Program-made: the position numbers and the translations under genes | Source: Symploca sp. SIO2E9 | Lineage (GTDB): Bacteria > Cyanobacteriota > Cyanobacteriia > Cyanobacteriales > Coleofasciculaceae | Length of the DNA: 64,000 nt | Direction: 5' to 3' | Assembly (NCBI GenBank): GCA_010692645.1 | Contig: JAAHGS010000005.1 | Span: forward strand, 16,161 to 80,160 | Notes under the pieces: model-generated | What the model saw: only the letters and a program-made list of their open reading frames with translations | Told to the model about the DNA's origin: nothing | The model's database searches: none | Part shown: positions 18,673 through 29,638 of the stretch, in pieces | How the letters are laid out: the number at the start of each line of letters is the position of its first letter | How positions within the stretch are numbered: position 1 is the stretch's first letter

Positions 18673-19019
18673 CCTACCTGCTCCAAATATTGACTTAAAT
18701 CCTCAATCAAGCGAGTCAATTCAGCTTCTGTGCTCAGGCGGATACGCTCATCTCGCAGAGTAATTAGAACTTTAGCAGCAAAAGGACTAGGGTAGATATT
18801 GGGATTACAAAATATTTCCAGAAAGACATCCCCTGTATATCGGTATTCCATTGGTTTTTGGGGAGTAGGTTTGCCACCGCTTCCTGTCGCCTGAGTAACT
18901 GCTTTCATTTTCTGCATTAATTGGGAAATCTCAGCTTGCAAATTTCTAGCAGCATCGGCTGTAAAATTGAAATAAACAGAACCTTCGAGCAGATTTAGGG
19001 TTAGTTTGGTAGTGGTCAT
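18669..19019 (-). CDS. Conserved cyanobacterial protein of unknown function
   Basis: A 116-residue soluble protein with no signal or membrane segment, opening MTTTKLTLNLLEGSVYFNFT. An alpha/beta look can be read: a beta hairpin, a helix (AARNLQAEISQLMQKMKAVT), a short linker, a beta segment (YTGDVFLEIFCNP) and a C-terminal helix (LTRLIEDLSQYLEQVG). I do not recognise the family. It converges with and overlaps the purine permease stop by four bases. No functional partner is obvious. Confidence 0.6.
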   Translation of the reverse strand: MTTTKLTLNLLEGSVYFNFTADAARNLQAEISQLMQKMKAVTQATGSGGKPTPQKPMEYRYTGDVFLEIFCNPNIYPSPFAAKVLITLRDERIRLSTEAELTRLIEDLSQYLEQVG

Positions 19020-19159
19020 TAGTAATTTTCCACTGAGAGTGCTTGTTGATCCATACTTATACCACTTTACTTTGCTGATTTTACAGATTGATTATTGTAG
19101 AGCTGTCTTGCCTCGTAGTATGCAGCAATTTGCCCAGTTTACACAGACTTTAATAATTT

Positions 19160-20632
19160 TTAGCTAGAGGAGAGGCGGCGTCTACGTAATCTTCTTCTAG
19201 GAATTATATAGTCACCTCGTCGCGTCGGTCTACGATCAAGTACTTCTAAGGCAGATTGTGTCTTTCTAAGATTTAAGGCAAGTAGCTGCTCAAAGATCTC
19301 AAGACCATCCTCACGGTATGAGTCTTGACGATGTAACTTGATAGCAATCGTGGTTAAACTTTCTGCAATAAATGCTGTTGCCCTAGCTGGATTAGTAAGT
19401 TCCACACCAATATCAACCAGGCTCTTACAAACTTTAACCACTATTTCGGGATTATGATCTACCAGTTCCTCTACTTCGATAATTTCGGTCAAATTATTAG
19501 CGGCTTCTAGGAGTACACCTTGGTTCTTGCAGACTGCTTCAATAATTTTCCGCATTCGGCAGTTTAACTTAAAGTTATCACGACTCCAGCGGAAGACACT
19601 GGCTACAGCCTTTTGGACAGACTCTGAAGGAGAAGCAGCAAGATTGTAGAGAATTTCAGAGGCGATCGCTTGACATCTTTGTTCAACCCATAAATGGCTT
19701 GCTGCATGAGCGAGTCCGCAGAAGATTGCTTCATTTTCCTGCTTGGTAAGATGATGACGAATTCTCTCAACTGACCATTGATCTTGATATTGGAAATACT
19801 GGATGAACAATAATTCTCCATAGGCTTGCTGAGAGAAATTGGAGTGATTAGACTTGAGTATCTCCAGCCAACCTTGTACAGTTTCTTTAGGTTCAAACCA
19901 ACCGATTGCAAGTGAGATAAAGTAAAGTGTCCAGGCATATTGAAGAACTTCTGGGCAGTTACGAATAACTTGATCAAAAAGTTCGGTTGCCTCAGTGCGA
20001 TTACCATTCAAAAGCAGCGGCATCTGTGTCAGGATATCAACCCATACTTTTGGATGAGGTTCTACAACTAATTGCGATGTAATAAATCTTGTCCAGCCTT
20101 CTAAATCTGGAGAATTTTGCTTGAGATAACCTTCAGCGATCGCTCGCACAATATTACCTCGACCATTAGGTAGAAAATGGGAGCGTCCTGATTTAAATAG
20201 GATAGGTGATTTTAGATCAAAACGTTGATTCTGATCATTACTATAATTCTCTAACTTTGGTTGGGTTTGCGTAGGTAGCCAAATTTCCAGAAGAGCTAAA
20301 ACTCCTGTTGGAAGCCCTTGATTACCTTCAGCAACTTTTTCTAGAGCGCTGGCAGCATCATCACGAAACTTTTCTGAGGTAAAGCCGCGTTGGTGGAGAT
20401 TTTCGACAAGTTGAAATAGATTACTAGAGGGGAAATCTATGTGGAGAGAATAGACATCATGTTCTACTTGACCAAAAGTAAAAAATGCTTGCCTCAACAA
20501 ATATGTACCGCAATTGACTAGCTTGTTGGCTTGTTGACAGATAAATACCAAAATCTCTTTTTCTAATATTTGTGGTAGGAGTTTAAGAAATGGACAGTAG
20601 GTGAGTGACCTTGACCTCATTTCCAAGGTCAC
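19160..20632 (-). CDS. Helical-repeat protein of unknown function
   Basis: About 490 residues, nearly all predicted helical, with repeated ~40-residue helix pairs (for example LFDQVIRNCPEVLQYAWTLY and EILYNLAASPSESVQKAVAS) of HEAT/armadillo style. The C-terminus is an Arg-rich tail (RRRLRRRRLSSS). The frame opens with GTG at 20632; an ATG five codons in (20620) is equally plausible, and the frame is open to 20680. No NTPase motif is visible, but similar helical arrays form the sensor part of large STAND/NACHT proteins, so this may be a stand-alone relic of one. The function is not assigned. Confidence 0.5.
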   Translation of the reverse strand: MTLEMRSRSLTYCPFLKLLPQILEKEILVFICQQANKLVNCGTYLLRQAFFTFGQVEHDVYSLHIDFPSSNLFQLVENLHQRGFTSEKFRDDAASALEKVAEGNQGLPTGVLALLEIWLPTQTQPKLENYSNDQNQRFDLKSPILFKSGRSHFLPNGRGNIVRAIAEGYLKQNSPDLEGWTRFITSQLVVEPHPKVWVDILTQMPLLLNGNRTEATELFDQVIRNCPEVLQYAWTLYFISLAIGWFEPKETVQGWLEILKSNHSNFSQQAYGELLFIQYFQYQDQWSVERIRHHLTKQENEAIFCGLAHAASHLWVEQRCQAIASEILYNLAASPSESVQKAVASVFRWSRDNFKLNCRMRKIIEAVCKNQGVLLEAANNLTEIIEVEELVDHNPEIVVKVCKSLVDIGVELTNPARATAFIAESLTTIAIKLHRQDSYREDGLEIFEQLLALNLRKTQSALEVLDRRPTRRGDYIIPRRRLRRRRLSSS

Positions 20633-20889
20633 AGGACAAATTACATGAAATTCACTGTTTATATGATAACTTGAGAGCTATTTGAGCTAGGACATTGATA
20701 TTGTACATGCTAGTTGTCCTTAGTGAAACCCAGACTTAGACAGTATATGAGATATACAAAAATCTCCGCAACCTTTTTGCACTTTCCACATTTCCCCCTC
20801 TCTCTTGATGGAGAATTTAATCAACGGAGTTAATCAGTTACTCAGTTATCGGTAGACTATTCACTGTTGACTAATAGCTGTTACACTCA

Positions 20890-21255
20890 ATGGATAGTAT
20901 TCACATAAATAACATTCGCTGCTACGGATACACAGGCTATCTGCCAGAAGAGCAGGTACTGGGACAGTGGTTTGAAGTTGATTTGACCATCTGGCTGGAT
21001 TTGACAGCAGCAGGGCAGAGCGATGACATTGCCAAAACCCTTGATTATCGTCAAGCTATTGAGACAGTTAAGCAGCTGATGCAAACCTCAAAATTCGCCT
21101 TAGTGGAAAAACTAGCAACTGCGATCGCTGATGCTATCCTGAAAATAGATAAAGTCGCACAAGTTCAAGTTCAGTTAAGCAAACCAGCCGCGCCCATCCC
21201 TGATTTTAGCGGCAAGATTATGATTGATATCACCCGCACTCGAGCCAGTGTGTAA
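20890..21255 (+). CDS. folB: Dihydroneopterin aldolase
   Basis: Cleaves 7,8-dihydroneopterin to 6-hydroxymethyl-7,8-dihydropterin and glycolaldehyde in folate synthesis. The 121 residues match the family length. Motifs visible are IHINNIRCYGYTGYLPEEQ (substrate-binding glutamate region), TLDYRQAIETV and LVEKLATAIAD with its conserved Glu, and the final beta strand with KPAAPIPDFSG. It forms an octameric tunnelling fold in the cytoplasm. Monocistronic. The 3' end faces the hybrid kinase across a palindromic heptamer-repeat block. Confidence 0.95.
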   Translation: MDSIHINNIRCYGYTGYLPEEQVLGQWFEVDLTIWLDLTAAGQSDDIAKTLDYRQAIETVKQLMQTSKFALVEKLATAIADAILKIDKVAQVQVQLSKPAAPIPDFSGKIMIDITRTRASV

Positions 21256-21300
21256 GTAAAAAAAGCGTTTGCTACAAATAGTATTTAAGAAATAAATTTT

Positions 21301-21367
21301 TAAGTAATAAGTAATAAATGTTCTTGTTTTCACTTATTACTTATTACTTATTACTTATTACTTATTA
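21301..21367. repeat. Palindromic heptamer repeat (ACTTATT)n, copy 1
   Basis: AAGTAATAAGTAATAA is followed after a 14-16-base spacer (TGTTCTTGTTTTC) by five tandem copies of ACTTATT, so the block can fold into a long A/T hairpin. The same arrangement, including the TTCTTGT-TTCACTTATTACTT core, recurs at 59161-59238. It lies between two converging genes and touches the stop codon of the hybrid kinase. Confidence 0.85.
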
Positions 21368-24300
21368 ATCTAGTGAAGCTTTTAGTTGCCTCCAAATCTG
21401 CTCCAACTTACTCATCAAATCACGAGCATCTTCTAGATTGCCGACTGCAACCTTAGCCTTTAGTTGAATCGCAATCTCTGGCATCCCTTTAATCGCTACC
21501 GAAGCACTAGCACCTTTAATTTGGTGTGCTTTCTGGGCTAAAGTAAGTTTGTCTCGATCTACTAATGCTTGCTTGGCTTCGGCAATCATCACCTCTCCGT
21601 CCTTGATAAATCCTTGCACCATGGCAATTTGCACAGAAGGATTACCACCAGTAATTTCCTGCAAATGAGACCAATCCACCAAGTTAGAAACACTATGCAG
21701 ATCATTTCCTTCTGGGCTGCTTTCTTGCCAAGACTCCTCCGGAACCGTCGATGACCATTGCTGGAGTACCTCTCTCAATTCTTTCACCAGCACTGGTTTA
21801 CTCAGGTAGTCATCCATACCAGCCGTCAAACATTTCTCCTTGTCCCCTGGCATGGTATGAGCAGTCATCCCAATCACGATTGTATGACGGTTGCCACCTT
21901 CTCGTTGCCGCAATACTGCTGTTGCCCGGTAGCCGTCCATTACTGGCATCTGGCAATCCATTAGGACTAGATTATAGTTATTCTGTGCTAACTTCTCTAG
22001 TGCTGCCAGACCATTGGTTACCGCATCAAACTGGTAGTTCAGCAGTTGCAATTGATGCTGTACTAATTTGAGGTTGACGGGGGTATCTTCTACAATCAGA
22101 ACTTTCAAGTGGCTCTGTTGTTGGGAACTTGGGTGGGATGATTGAACCGCCACCGATGAGTCAGTTACAACTGAAGACTGCTGTGGGAGAGTCACTAACT
22201 GCTCTGATATTATCCTTTGAGCTACAGTCGAATTTAGATTTCTTAGTCCTTTGAGACTGTTCAATATTTGCTCTAACTTAGTTACTAGCTCACCAGCCCG
22301 ATTGAAATTTTTGGCTTGAGCATGATGATATAGTTGAGCTGCGATTTCTGGCATTTTTTTAACTGCTACCGAAGCACTAGCCCCTTTGATTTGGTGTGCT
22401 TTCTGAGCAATAATAAGGTTATTTTTATCTGCCAGCGCTTGCTTAATCTCAGCCAGGAAAGTTTCTCCATCTGTGAGCAAGGCTCGCACCAATTCCAGCT
22501 GAAATAAAATATTTCCCTCAGAGATTGCTTGCAAGCGAGGCCAGTCTATTAGCCCTAGAGCAATAGGAGTAGTGTTTTCTGCTTTTAATTCGCTAGTTAC
22601 TTGAGGATTATCCTCAGTTTCTAGAAATGACAATTTCTCTAACAAAGGTTCCAATTCCTGGAGCAGTACTGGTTTACTCAGATAATCATCCATACCAGCT
22701 TCCAGACATTTCTCTCGGTCTCCAGACTGGTTATAAGCTGTCATTCCAATCACGATTGTATGACAGTTTTGACCTTCTTGTTGTCGTAAAGTTTGGGTTG
22801 TCTGGTAGCCATCCATGACTGGCATCTGACAATCCATCAGTACGATGTCATAGTCAGACTCTGCTAATTTATCCAAGGCGAGTTGACCATTTTCCACCGT
22901 ATCCACTAAATCTGGCTCTTGACCAAGTACCTCCAACTGATGTAGCACTAGTTCTCGGTTGAAGGGGGTATCTTCCGCTACCAAAATTTTCAGTTGCTTC
23001 CGTTTTTCTTGCTTAGGAGTTGATGGTTGAATCGAAGCTTGAGAAGGCAGAAGCGTCCTTTCTCCAGGGGATTGTAAATCTTGCTCCTTTCTAGTCACTA
23101 GAAGGCTTGGGCTATCGCTATTGGGATCAATTCCTTGGGTCATCTGCCCTGGAACCTGGGCATTTCTTTGTTGAGTCACTACTGGTGGCAAAGATTCCTG
23201 GTTAGCAGTTAATTGCTTTGCTATGGCTACGGTATGATCACTATTTATTAACCATTTAAGACTCTCCAGAATTTGCTCTAACTCAGCTAACAAATCACCA
23301 GCCTCCTCCAGATTATGACTTCGAGCCAAATCATAAAGTTTAGCTGCAACCTCTGGCATCTTTTTAACTGCTACTGAAGCACTAGCTCCTTTAAGTTGGT
23401 GAGATTTCCAAGCAATATTTACAAAGTTATGATTTGCTAGTGCAAGCTTTAGTTGGGCAAGATGGTTATCTGCTTCTGTGATAAACTTTTGCAGCAGTTT
23501 TAGTGCTACAGAGGAGTTATCACCAGTAATTGACTTGAGTTGAGACCAATTAACTATGTTTAATCTAGAATAGATGTTGATTTCCCCTTTAGGCTGCCTA
23601 ATTTCTGCTGGGTATTCCTTCTGGAGTGTAGATGACCATCGCTGTAGTACTGGCTTCAATTTTTTGAGTAATACAGGTTTACTCAGGTAGTCATCCATGC
23701 CAGCTTCTAGACATTTCTCCCTGTCTCCAGTCATCGCATAAGCAGTCATACCAATTACCACTGTATGACGCTGTGTACCTTCTCGTTGCCGCAAAGTTTG
23801 TGTTGCTTGATAGCCGTCTATGACTGGCATCTGGCAATCCATCAGGACAATGTCATAGTCTGATTCTGCTAATTTATCCAAGGCAACTTTACCATTTTGG
23901 GCCGTCTCCACTAAATTCAACTTTTGACCCAGTACCTTCAACTGATGCAAGACTAAATCTCGGTTGATGGGGGTATCTTCCACTACCAAAATTTTCAGCT
24001 GCTTCTGTTTATTTTGGTCAAGGGGTGTTAGTTGAGGCTGGGAAGAAAAAATTGAAGAGGGTTGTTGAGAAGAAAGTACCTTGAGCAGTGAGCTTAGCAG
24101 TTGAGATTCCTTAACTGGCTTAATTAAATAATCAGAAAATCCGCTCCTAAGCAGTGGTTCATTAATATCACTGGCATGGAGAGAACTCATCATAATTAAC
24201 TTTGTACTATTCCAATCTGGTTCCTCTAGAATCAGTCGCCCTAGGGTTGATCCATCCATTCTAGGCATTTTCATATCCACTAGAGCAATATCGTAGGGTT

Positions 24301-26860
24301 TACCAGCTTCAAAGGCTGCTTTCATGGCATTGAGGGCGACTATACCACTAGCAGCTTCATCCACTTCCATACCTCTAGCAGTTAACTGATGCTGTACTAT
24401 TTGACGATTGACGGGACGATCATCAATAACCAATACCTTCTTGCCAGTGAGAATTTCAGGGGAAGCAGAAGATTTGGTGGCAAATTGATTTCTGGCTTCT
24501 TGTTGAGAATCGGCAACTACCTGGTTCAGTTTAGCTGTGAACCAGAAGGTAGAACCCACTCCCAACTCACTTTCTAAACCAATTTTACCTCCCATTATTT
24601 TCACCAGTTGCTTAGATATCGCTAAACCTAAACCAGTGCCAGTGTATTTTCGGGTAGAGGAATTGTCTAGTTGTGAAAAAGATTCAAACAGCTTTTTTTG
24701 ATCCTCTATAGAAATGCCAATACCACTATCTTTGACAGCAAAGTGCAATTCTATTAGTTGTCCACTTTCAGACTGCTCAGAGGAAACTTTATCCCCATTT
24801 ACTGCCTCGATTTCATCTCCCACTTGTTCAAACTCAGACACCAGGATGAGAACCTCTCCTTCGTTAGTGAATTTGATAGCATTGCCCACTAGATTGGTAA
24901 GGATCTGCCGCAGACGTACCTCATCTCCGAGTAGTAATCGTGGCACCTTATTATCGATTAACAGAGCTAATTCTAAATTCTTTTCAGCAGCTTGGGTAGA
25001 ACAGAGGTCTAAAACTTCTTCTAAGCAAAGGTTCAAGTCAAATTCATCGAGCTTGAGTCGCATTTCTCCAGCTTCAAGTTTGGAGAAGTCGAGAATATCA
25101 TTGATTACCTCCAGCAAATGCTCACCACTCACTTGCAGCGTCTGTACAAACTTGAGTTGTTGAGCAGTAAGATTAGTACTCAAAAGTAATTCACTCATAC
25201 CCAATACCCCATTCATGGGAGTACGGATTTCATGACTCATATTTGCCAAAAATCTAGCTTTAGCCTGCGCCGCCTCTAGAGCAGACTCTCGCGCTTTCAC
25301 TAATTTATTTTCGTAGTTTTTGCGTTCAGTAATATCACGATTGACCCCCATAGTGATTGATATTTGACCAGTCTCATCATCTAGAGGTACAAATGTGGTT
25401 TCGCAAACTCCAGTGCTACCATCTTTACGAATAAATTGAATTTCTCTAGTCCAGCGTTGATCACGAAACAAGCCTTCTAACATCTCCTCAGTTAGCTTAG
25501 TTGCTTGTTCTGGCTGGTAAACAATTCCACTAGTTTTACCCAACACCTCAGCTTTATGATAACCGAATATACTCTCAGCAGCTGGGTTCCAATCAACGAT
25601 TTCACCATTGAGGTTTGTGAGGATAACTCCATCATTAATTGTCTCAAACATTAAGGCCTGTCTTTGCAATGCAACCTCTGCCTCTTTACGCGCCGAGATA
25701 TCCTGGATTAGACAAGCAATTCCCTCAATATTACCAGCTACATTTTCTATGGCAGAGGCAGCAATAGAAACGGGGATAGGTCTACCATTTTTGTTCAATA
25801 GAATAGTTTCTACTCTTCCCAGCAAAGTATTACTTCCTAGGGAATGACTTCCTAAATTTTGCAGAAATTTTTCTTCGTTCAAGAGTAAAGATAAATGCTT
25901 GTTGACCAACTCATCGATTTGATATCCTGAAATATAAACAGTTGCCTGATTACAGCTCCGAATCAGGAATTCTTGATTGATGATAATCAGAGCATCACTC
26001 AGAGAAGCGAATATATTATTGAGATAGGTTCTAGAAACAGTAGTTTCTTCCAACTGTCCACCCATACGATTAAAAGCATCAGCTAAAATACTCAATTCGT
26101 CCCTAGTATTTATAGCTACTTTAGTATTAAATTGTCCTTCCCCAATCTTAATGGCTGCATTCTTAAGAGTGAGAATTGGTTTGGTTATCTTTTCTGCTAA
26201 TATCAAGCCCAAGCTTATTGATATTGCTGTTACTAGTAAGACTATGATTGTGTTTAAAAATACAGCCATGGTTGCAGCATTACTAGCGTCTTTTCTTGCC
26301 GAAGTCAATAATTTTGAGTTTTCATATATTGCTTGGTCAATTATTTCTACAAATTCTTCTTCTGCTTCCTCAAACTTTTGGCGGTATTTGAGCACTTCAT
26401 CAGCTTTGTTATCCTCAACTTTAATCTCGATAAGTTTAAGACCAAATTGGTATAACTGCAAACTATATTTTTCAAATTTTTGATAGTAAACAAGGGAAGT
26501 TTCTGAATCTTTATACAATGCCTTTAGCTGTTCTAAAGCTGTCTCCAAATCTTCTATAGCTTCCTTGAATTCTTCTTCCTCTTCTCCCTGGTCTTCCTCT
26601 AGATCTAATTCAAGTTCTACTCCCTCTTGAAGACGATCCGATTCGGATTTAATTAGAGCATTACTATAGGCTTCACTCATTGCTCTAAAGGAAGCGGATT
26701 TAAGTTTGTCTAATAATAACAATTCAGGGGATTGCTTTTCAGCGATATTCTCGAACTGTTGATTAACACTTTTTTGTGCTTGAATGTTAATAAATCCTAA
26801 AGCTACCACCAGGGAAGCAATTCCCAGAAAACCTGAAATGAACTTAGTTTTTATGTTCAT
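21365..26860 (-). CDS. Hybrid sensor kinase with four REC and three HPt domains
   Basis: 1831 residues. Domains in order: TM1 8-28; extracytoplasmic helical sensor ~29-195 with an acidic stretch (86-100); TM2 ~199-222; HAMP ~223-276; PAS ~278-395; PAS/PAC ~400-513; HisKA with His543 (MSHEIRTP); HATPase with N box 656-665, DSGIGI 711-716 and GTGLGLAI 741-748; REC1 (Asp862); REC2 (Asp1008); HPt1 (His1154); REC3 (Asp1343); HPt2 (His1489); REC4 (Asp1635); HPt3 (His1779). The phosphoacceptors all look intact. The REC-HPt unit is tandemly triplicated with very similar sequence ([11 protein letters not shown]). It is an orphan multistep phosphorelay; neither signal nor output is known. No regulator gene is adjacent. 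Confidence 0.93.
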   Translation of the reverse strand: MNIKTKFISGFLGIASLVVALGFINIQAQKSVNQQFENIAEKQSPELLLLDKLKSASFRAMSEAYSNALIKSESDRLQEGVELELDLEEDQGEEEEEFKEAIEDLETALEQLKALYKDSETSLVYYQKFEKYSLQLYQFGLKLIEIKVEDNKADEVLKYRQKFEEAEEEFVEIIDQAIYENSKLLTSARKDASNAATMAVFLNTIIVLLVTAISISLGLILAEKITKPILTLKNAAIKIGEGQFNTKVAINTRDELSILADAFNRMGGQLEETTVSRTYLNNIFASLSDALIIINQEFLIRSCNQATVYISGYQIDELVNKHLSLLLNEEKFLQNLGSHSLGSNTLLGRVETILLNKNGRPIPVSIAASAIENVAGNIEGIACLIQDISARKEAEVALQRQALMFETINDGVILTNLNGEIVDWNPAAESIFGYHKAEVLGKTSGIVYQPEQATKLTEEMLEGLFRDQRWTREIQFIRKDGSTGVCETTFVPLDDETGQISITMGVNRDITERKNYENKLVKARESALEAAQAKARFLANMSHEIRTPMNGVLGMSELLLSTNLTAQQLKFVQTLQVSGEHLLEVINDILDFSKLEAGEMRLKLDEFDLNLCLEEVLDLCSTQAAEKNLELALLIDNKVPRLLLGDEVRLRQILTNLVGNAIKFTNEGEVLILVSEFEQVGDEIEAVNGDKVSSEQSESGQLIELHFAVKDSGIGISIEDQKKLFESFSQLDNSSTRKYTGTGLGLAISKQLVKIMGGKIGLESELGVGSTFWFTAKLNQVVADSQQEARNQFATKSSASPEILTGKKVLVIDDRPVNRQIVQHQLTARGMEVDEAASGIVALNAMKAAFEAGKPYDIALVDMKMPRMDGSTLGRLILEEPDWNSTKLIMMSSLHASDINEPLLRSGFSDYLIKPVKESQLLSSLLKVLSSQQPSSIFSSQPQLTPLDQNKQKQLKILVVEDTPINRDLVLHQLKVLGQKLNLVETAQNGKVALDKLAESDYDIVLMDCQMPVIDGYQATQTLRQREGTQRHTVVIGMTAYAMTGDREKCLEAGMDDYLSKPVLLKKLKPVLQRWSSTLQKEYPAEIRQPKGEINIYSRLNIVNWSQLKSITGDNSSVALKLLQKFITEADNHLAQLKLALANHNFVNIAWKSHQLKGASASVAVKKMPEVAAKLYDLARSHNLEEAGDLLAELEQILESLKWLINSDHTVAIAKQLTANQESLPPVVTQQRNAQVPGQMTQGIDPNSDSPSLLVTRKEQDLQSPGERTLLPSQASIQPSTPKQEKRKQLKILVAEDTPFNRELVLHQLEVLGQEPDLVDTVENGQLALDKLAESDYDIVLMDCQMPVMDGYQTTQTLRQQEGQNCHTIVIGMTAYNQSGDREKCLEAGMDDYLSKPVLLQELEPLLEKLSFLETEDNPQVTSELKAENTTPIALGLIDWPRLQAISEGNILFQLELVRALLTDGETFLAEIKQALADKNNLIIAQKAHQIKGASASVAVKKMPEIAAQLYHHAQAKNFNRAGELVTKLEQILNSLKGLRNLNSTVAQRIISEQLVTLPQQSSVVTDSSVAVQSSHPSSQQQSHLKVLIVEDTPVNLKLVQHQLQLLNYQFDAVTNGLAALEKLAQNNYNLVLMDCQMPVMDGYRATAVLRQREGGNRHTIVIGMTAHTMPGDKEKCLTAGMDDYLSKPVLVKELREVLQQWSSTVPEESWQESSPEGNDLHSVSNLVDWSHLQEITGGNPSVQIAMVQGFIKDGEVMIAEAKQALVDRDKLTLAQKAHQIKGASASVAIKGMPEIAIQLKAKVAVGNLEDARDLMSKLEQIWRQLKASLD

Positions 26861-26885
26861 AAATTTATCTCACTTTAGTGCTGTA

Positions 26886-27049
26886 TATAGCAAGTATCAT
26901 ACTCATGAGGTACAAATTATTGGGTTTTAGGGAGCAGGGAGCAGGGAGCAGGGAGCAGGGAGCAGAGAGCAGGGAGCAGGGAAGAGGGAAGTCGGAAGTC
27001 GGAAGTGGCAAAAAATCCTGTGTAACTCATAGCTATGAGAAACGCTATA
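26886..27049. repeat. TATAGC-bordered element carrying a GGGAGCA heptamer array
   Basis: The left border is TATAGC and the right border GAGAAACGCTATA, giving a short terminal inverted repeat. Inside, GAGGTACAAATTATTGGGTT leads into about eight imperfect GGGAGCA heptamers (26930-26990). The same left arm and right border occur at 57209-57331. This is a MITE-like, non-coding element. The rest of the 580-base gap up to 27440 shows a TAAGTAGTCGGA core at 27205 and no gene. Confidence 0.65.
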
Positions 27050-27440
27050 TTTTAGTTCTTAGGTAAAAAATTAGATGATTTTAGGTTTCATTGAGACCGA
27101 TTATAGTACCTAAAAACTAAACCAGCAGAAAACTTGTCATTCTACTGAGTTTATGATCATAGATCTGGATGATTTTGGCTGCAGACCCCTGATATTCCCT
27201 TTGATAAGTAGTCGGAAATAAATTTCCTTTGTCAGCGACAAAATAACTGAAAACTAACTGGACTAGTTTGAGGGTTATTACCTGAGATTTCTAACATACA
27301 TATCGCTGAGCGTCAAGTCAAAAATAATGATCATGATCACATTCACCTGTGACCTGACAGGTCAGAATTTAGTTGTACCTATTAGCAATTATTAAAGCTA
27401 TTAGCTATCAGTAGCTTAATTTTTTGTGTGAGGATTAAAC

Positions 27441-28500
27441 ATGTTGAAAACTTACTGGAATAGTGCGGTCATTAGCTCAGTACTATTCGCTGGAACTGTA
27501 GTTGTTTGTACTAGGGCAATTGGTAAAGAAACTCCAGTATTAACAGAACTAACTCAACAACCGAAATTAGAAGTATTGGCAGCTGAAAATAAAGCTGATC
27601 AAAATCAAATGGATGGACTACTAGTAGCAATGGAACCAACAGAGAACTCAACTGAGTCAGAAGTTGTTAATACCAGGGAACAACTCCGGCAATACAGTCA
27701 GGAAAACTCAGTCAATTCTCTTCAACAGGTTACTAGTGTCTCTCAACTACAAGATGTTTCTCCTGGTGACTGGGCCTTTGAAGCTTTGCGATCGCTAGTG
27801 GAACGCTACGGTTGTATTGCTGGATTTCCTGATCGTACTTTTCGCGGTAACCAAGCACTTACCAGATTTGAATTTGCCGCCGGTTTAAATGCTTGTTTGC
27901 AACAGGTTGAGCGTCTAATTGCTGTGACTGTTCAATGGTGCTTTTGCTGCCTTGGCACAGTTGAATATTGAGCCTAGTGATAACATTGGTATTGGTTTAA
28001 CCTATGTGCGCTCTTTCTTTCCTGGGGATGAAGTTGCTGTCTCTGGGGAAACTGGTAGTGAACTAGCCAATGAACCTTTTGGTGAAATTGCCACATCTGC
28101 TGACCATTTTGGCATAGAAACCAGCTTTCGTATTAGTCCCTCTGTTACCATTTCTGGTTGGGCAGGTGTAACTCTTGCTCATGCTGAAGATAGCGGTGTC
28201 GGTGTTAATGAAGGAGATGATGCGACGATTCTAAACTGGGCGGTGACTTTCGCTTTTCCAGATTTAGGTTCTGAAGGTTCTTTAGGTGGGATTATCGTAG
28301 GACAACCACCAAGAGTGCTGGATAATGATGGTGGTTCTGAAGATGGTGAGGCAGCTTGGCACATTGAAGCTCAATATCGTTACCAACTCAACGACAACAT
28401 TGCTATTAATCCAGGCTTGCTGATGATTCTCAATCCTGAGCACGACGATGACAACGATACTATTTTTGTGGGAACTATTCGCACTATCTTTGAATTCTGA
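27441..28500 (+). pseudogene. Iron-uptake/OprB-type porin, internally deleted and frameshifted
   Basis: The first frame (27441-27971) gives a signal-like N-terminus, then an SLH domain (DVSPGDWAFEALRSLVERYG, GFPDRTFRGNQALTRFEFAA, CLQQVERLIA), then goes out of frame. The second frame picks up near 27931 with NGAFAALAQLNIEPSDNIGI and continues as outer-membrane beta strands to the normal-looking aromatic end (RTIFEF). Intact porins of this SLH-OprB family are about 500-600 residues; here roughly 200-280 residues of coiled coil and early barrel are missing at the junction. The two pieces read in different frames, so the gene is inactive unless the junction is a sequencing error. Confidence 0.8.
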
Positions 28501-28556
28501 GGAGTCTCCAAATCAGAAGTTAGGAGGTTTCTAGCTGTCTAGTTACTCCTTTACAT

Positions 28557-28785
28557 AGGGTTTGCTGAATAAGTCTGGTGGTAAGGAGAGGGAGCTCTTA
28601 GCAGGGAGCAGGGAGTAGGGAAAAGCCGATAGTTCTAAGCTTGATTATCCATGATCAGCTCCGAGATTTTCCTATTAAGTGCAAGGATTTTGAGCCATTG
28701 GATGCTATAACAAAGCACTTGAAAGGGTCAAAAAAGGCTCAAAACCATTGTTTGGTATGCATTCTATATTAATTTAGCAAGCCCT
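28557..28785. mobile_element. 229-bp MITE with 4-bp target duplication
   Basis: The element begins AGGGTTTGCTGAATAA and ends with the imperfect complement (TTTAGCAAGCCCT), giving terminal inverted repeats of about 16 bp with two to three mismatches. It is flanked on both sides by ACAT (28553-28556 and 28786-28789), a likely target-site duplication. It has no coding capacity. It contains a short GGGAGCA-type repeat (about 28601-28622). The right end abuts and supplies the stop codon of the next gene on the minus strand. Confidence 0.72.
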
Positions 28786-29536
28786 ACATAAAAGGGGTTT
28801 TTAAACCGGATTTTTTATCAGCAATCAGGAGAGGAAAAGTCTGCACCAAAGTTGTTTTCAACGAGGCATTATAAGTTGCTTGATACATATCTATCAGCAC
28901 AACTACATGGCGTTGATTTGGTGATAAACGAACTTCTTTGATGGCATATTTCCTTACGGTATCGCGGTATTGATCTAGTTTGCCTAAGGTTAGTTTACGG
29001 TAATTGTAATTAATTACCAGCTGCATAGAAGCACGGTCTATATCAGAGGTGCCTCCTGATAAAATTGAAGGAATATATTTTTGTTCCAGACGAATTTCTA
29101 TAGGTTCTGTTTGGTGATTAATAAAAAATTTAAACTGCTCAATACCATCTGGATCAACTGAACGGGCAATCATAGGTAATCTTATACCTATTTTCAGTTG
29201 ATTGAGTCTCAACTCCCGTATGATTTTGATAGTTTTTTTAATTAAGTCATCCTCTGCATTTTTATTAGTTAAGTTTGAAGATGAGTTGTCATAGTCAGTT
29301 TCTAGACAACCATTCCTCACACAGGAATTAGTTTCTAAATTAATAATTTGGATTTTGGCAGTAGGAACTTGAGTAAGAGGATTGCGAGCACTCTCCAAAT
29401 AAATATAGTGACTGCTATCTACCGAGAAACCAGCTAGTCTGCTAGTTGACTGTATTATGCTTGCCAATCCCTGTAAGTTAAAACAAACCAGAGCGCTAGC
29501 GGTGAACAAGAGTGAAAATAGAGAAAGATGTTTCAT
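28784..29536 (-). CDS. Secreted protein, possibly DUF2259 family
   Basis: 250 residues with an N-terminal signal peptide (MKHLSLFSLLFTASALVCFN, likely cleaved near LASI). The mature part shows LAGFSVDSSHYIYLESARNP and an ending DMYQATYNASLKTTLVQTFP, a pattern I associate with DUF2259 secreted proteins. That assignment is tentative. Two Cys (ETNSCVRNGCLE) could form a disulfide in the periplasm. The last codons and the stop fall inside or against the MITE target duplication, so the native C-terminus may have been longer or different. Confidence 0.6.
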   Translation of the reverse strand: MKHLSLFSLLFTASALVCFNLQGLASIIQSTSRLAGFSVDSSHYIYLESARNPLTQVPTAKIQIINLETNSCVRNGCLETDYDNSSSNLTNKNAEDDLIKKTIKIIRELRLNQLKIGIRLPMIARSVDPDGIEQFKFFINHQTEPIEIRLEQKYIPSILSGGTSDIDRASMQLVINYNYRKLTLGKLDQYRDTVRKYAIKEVRLSPNQRHVVVLIDMYQATYNASLKTTLVQTFPLLIADKKSGLKTPFM

Positions 29537-29638
29537 CGGTTTTGATATTATTGATTTGTTGATTGTTCATTGTTCATTGTTATAGAAATATTAGCTATAT
29601 TTGCGCAGCATGCGCGTGCCATGAACTATGAACCTTAT

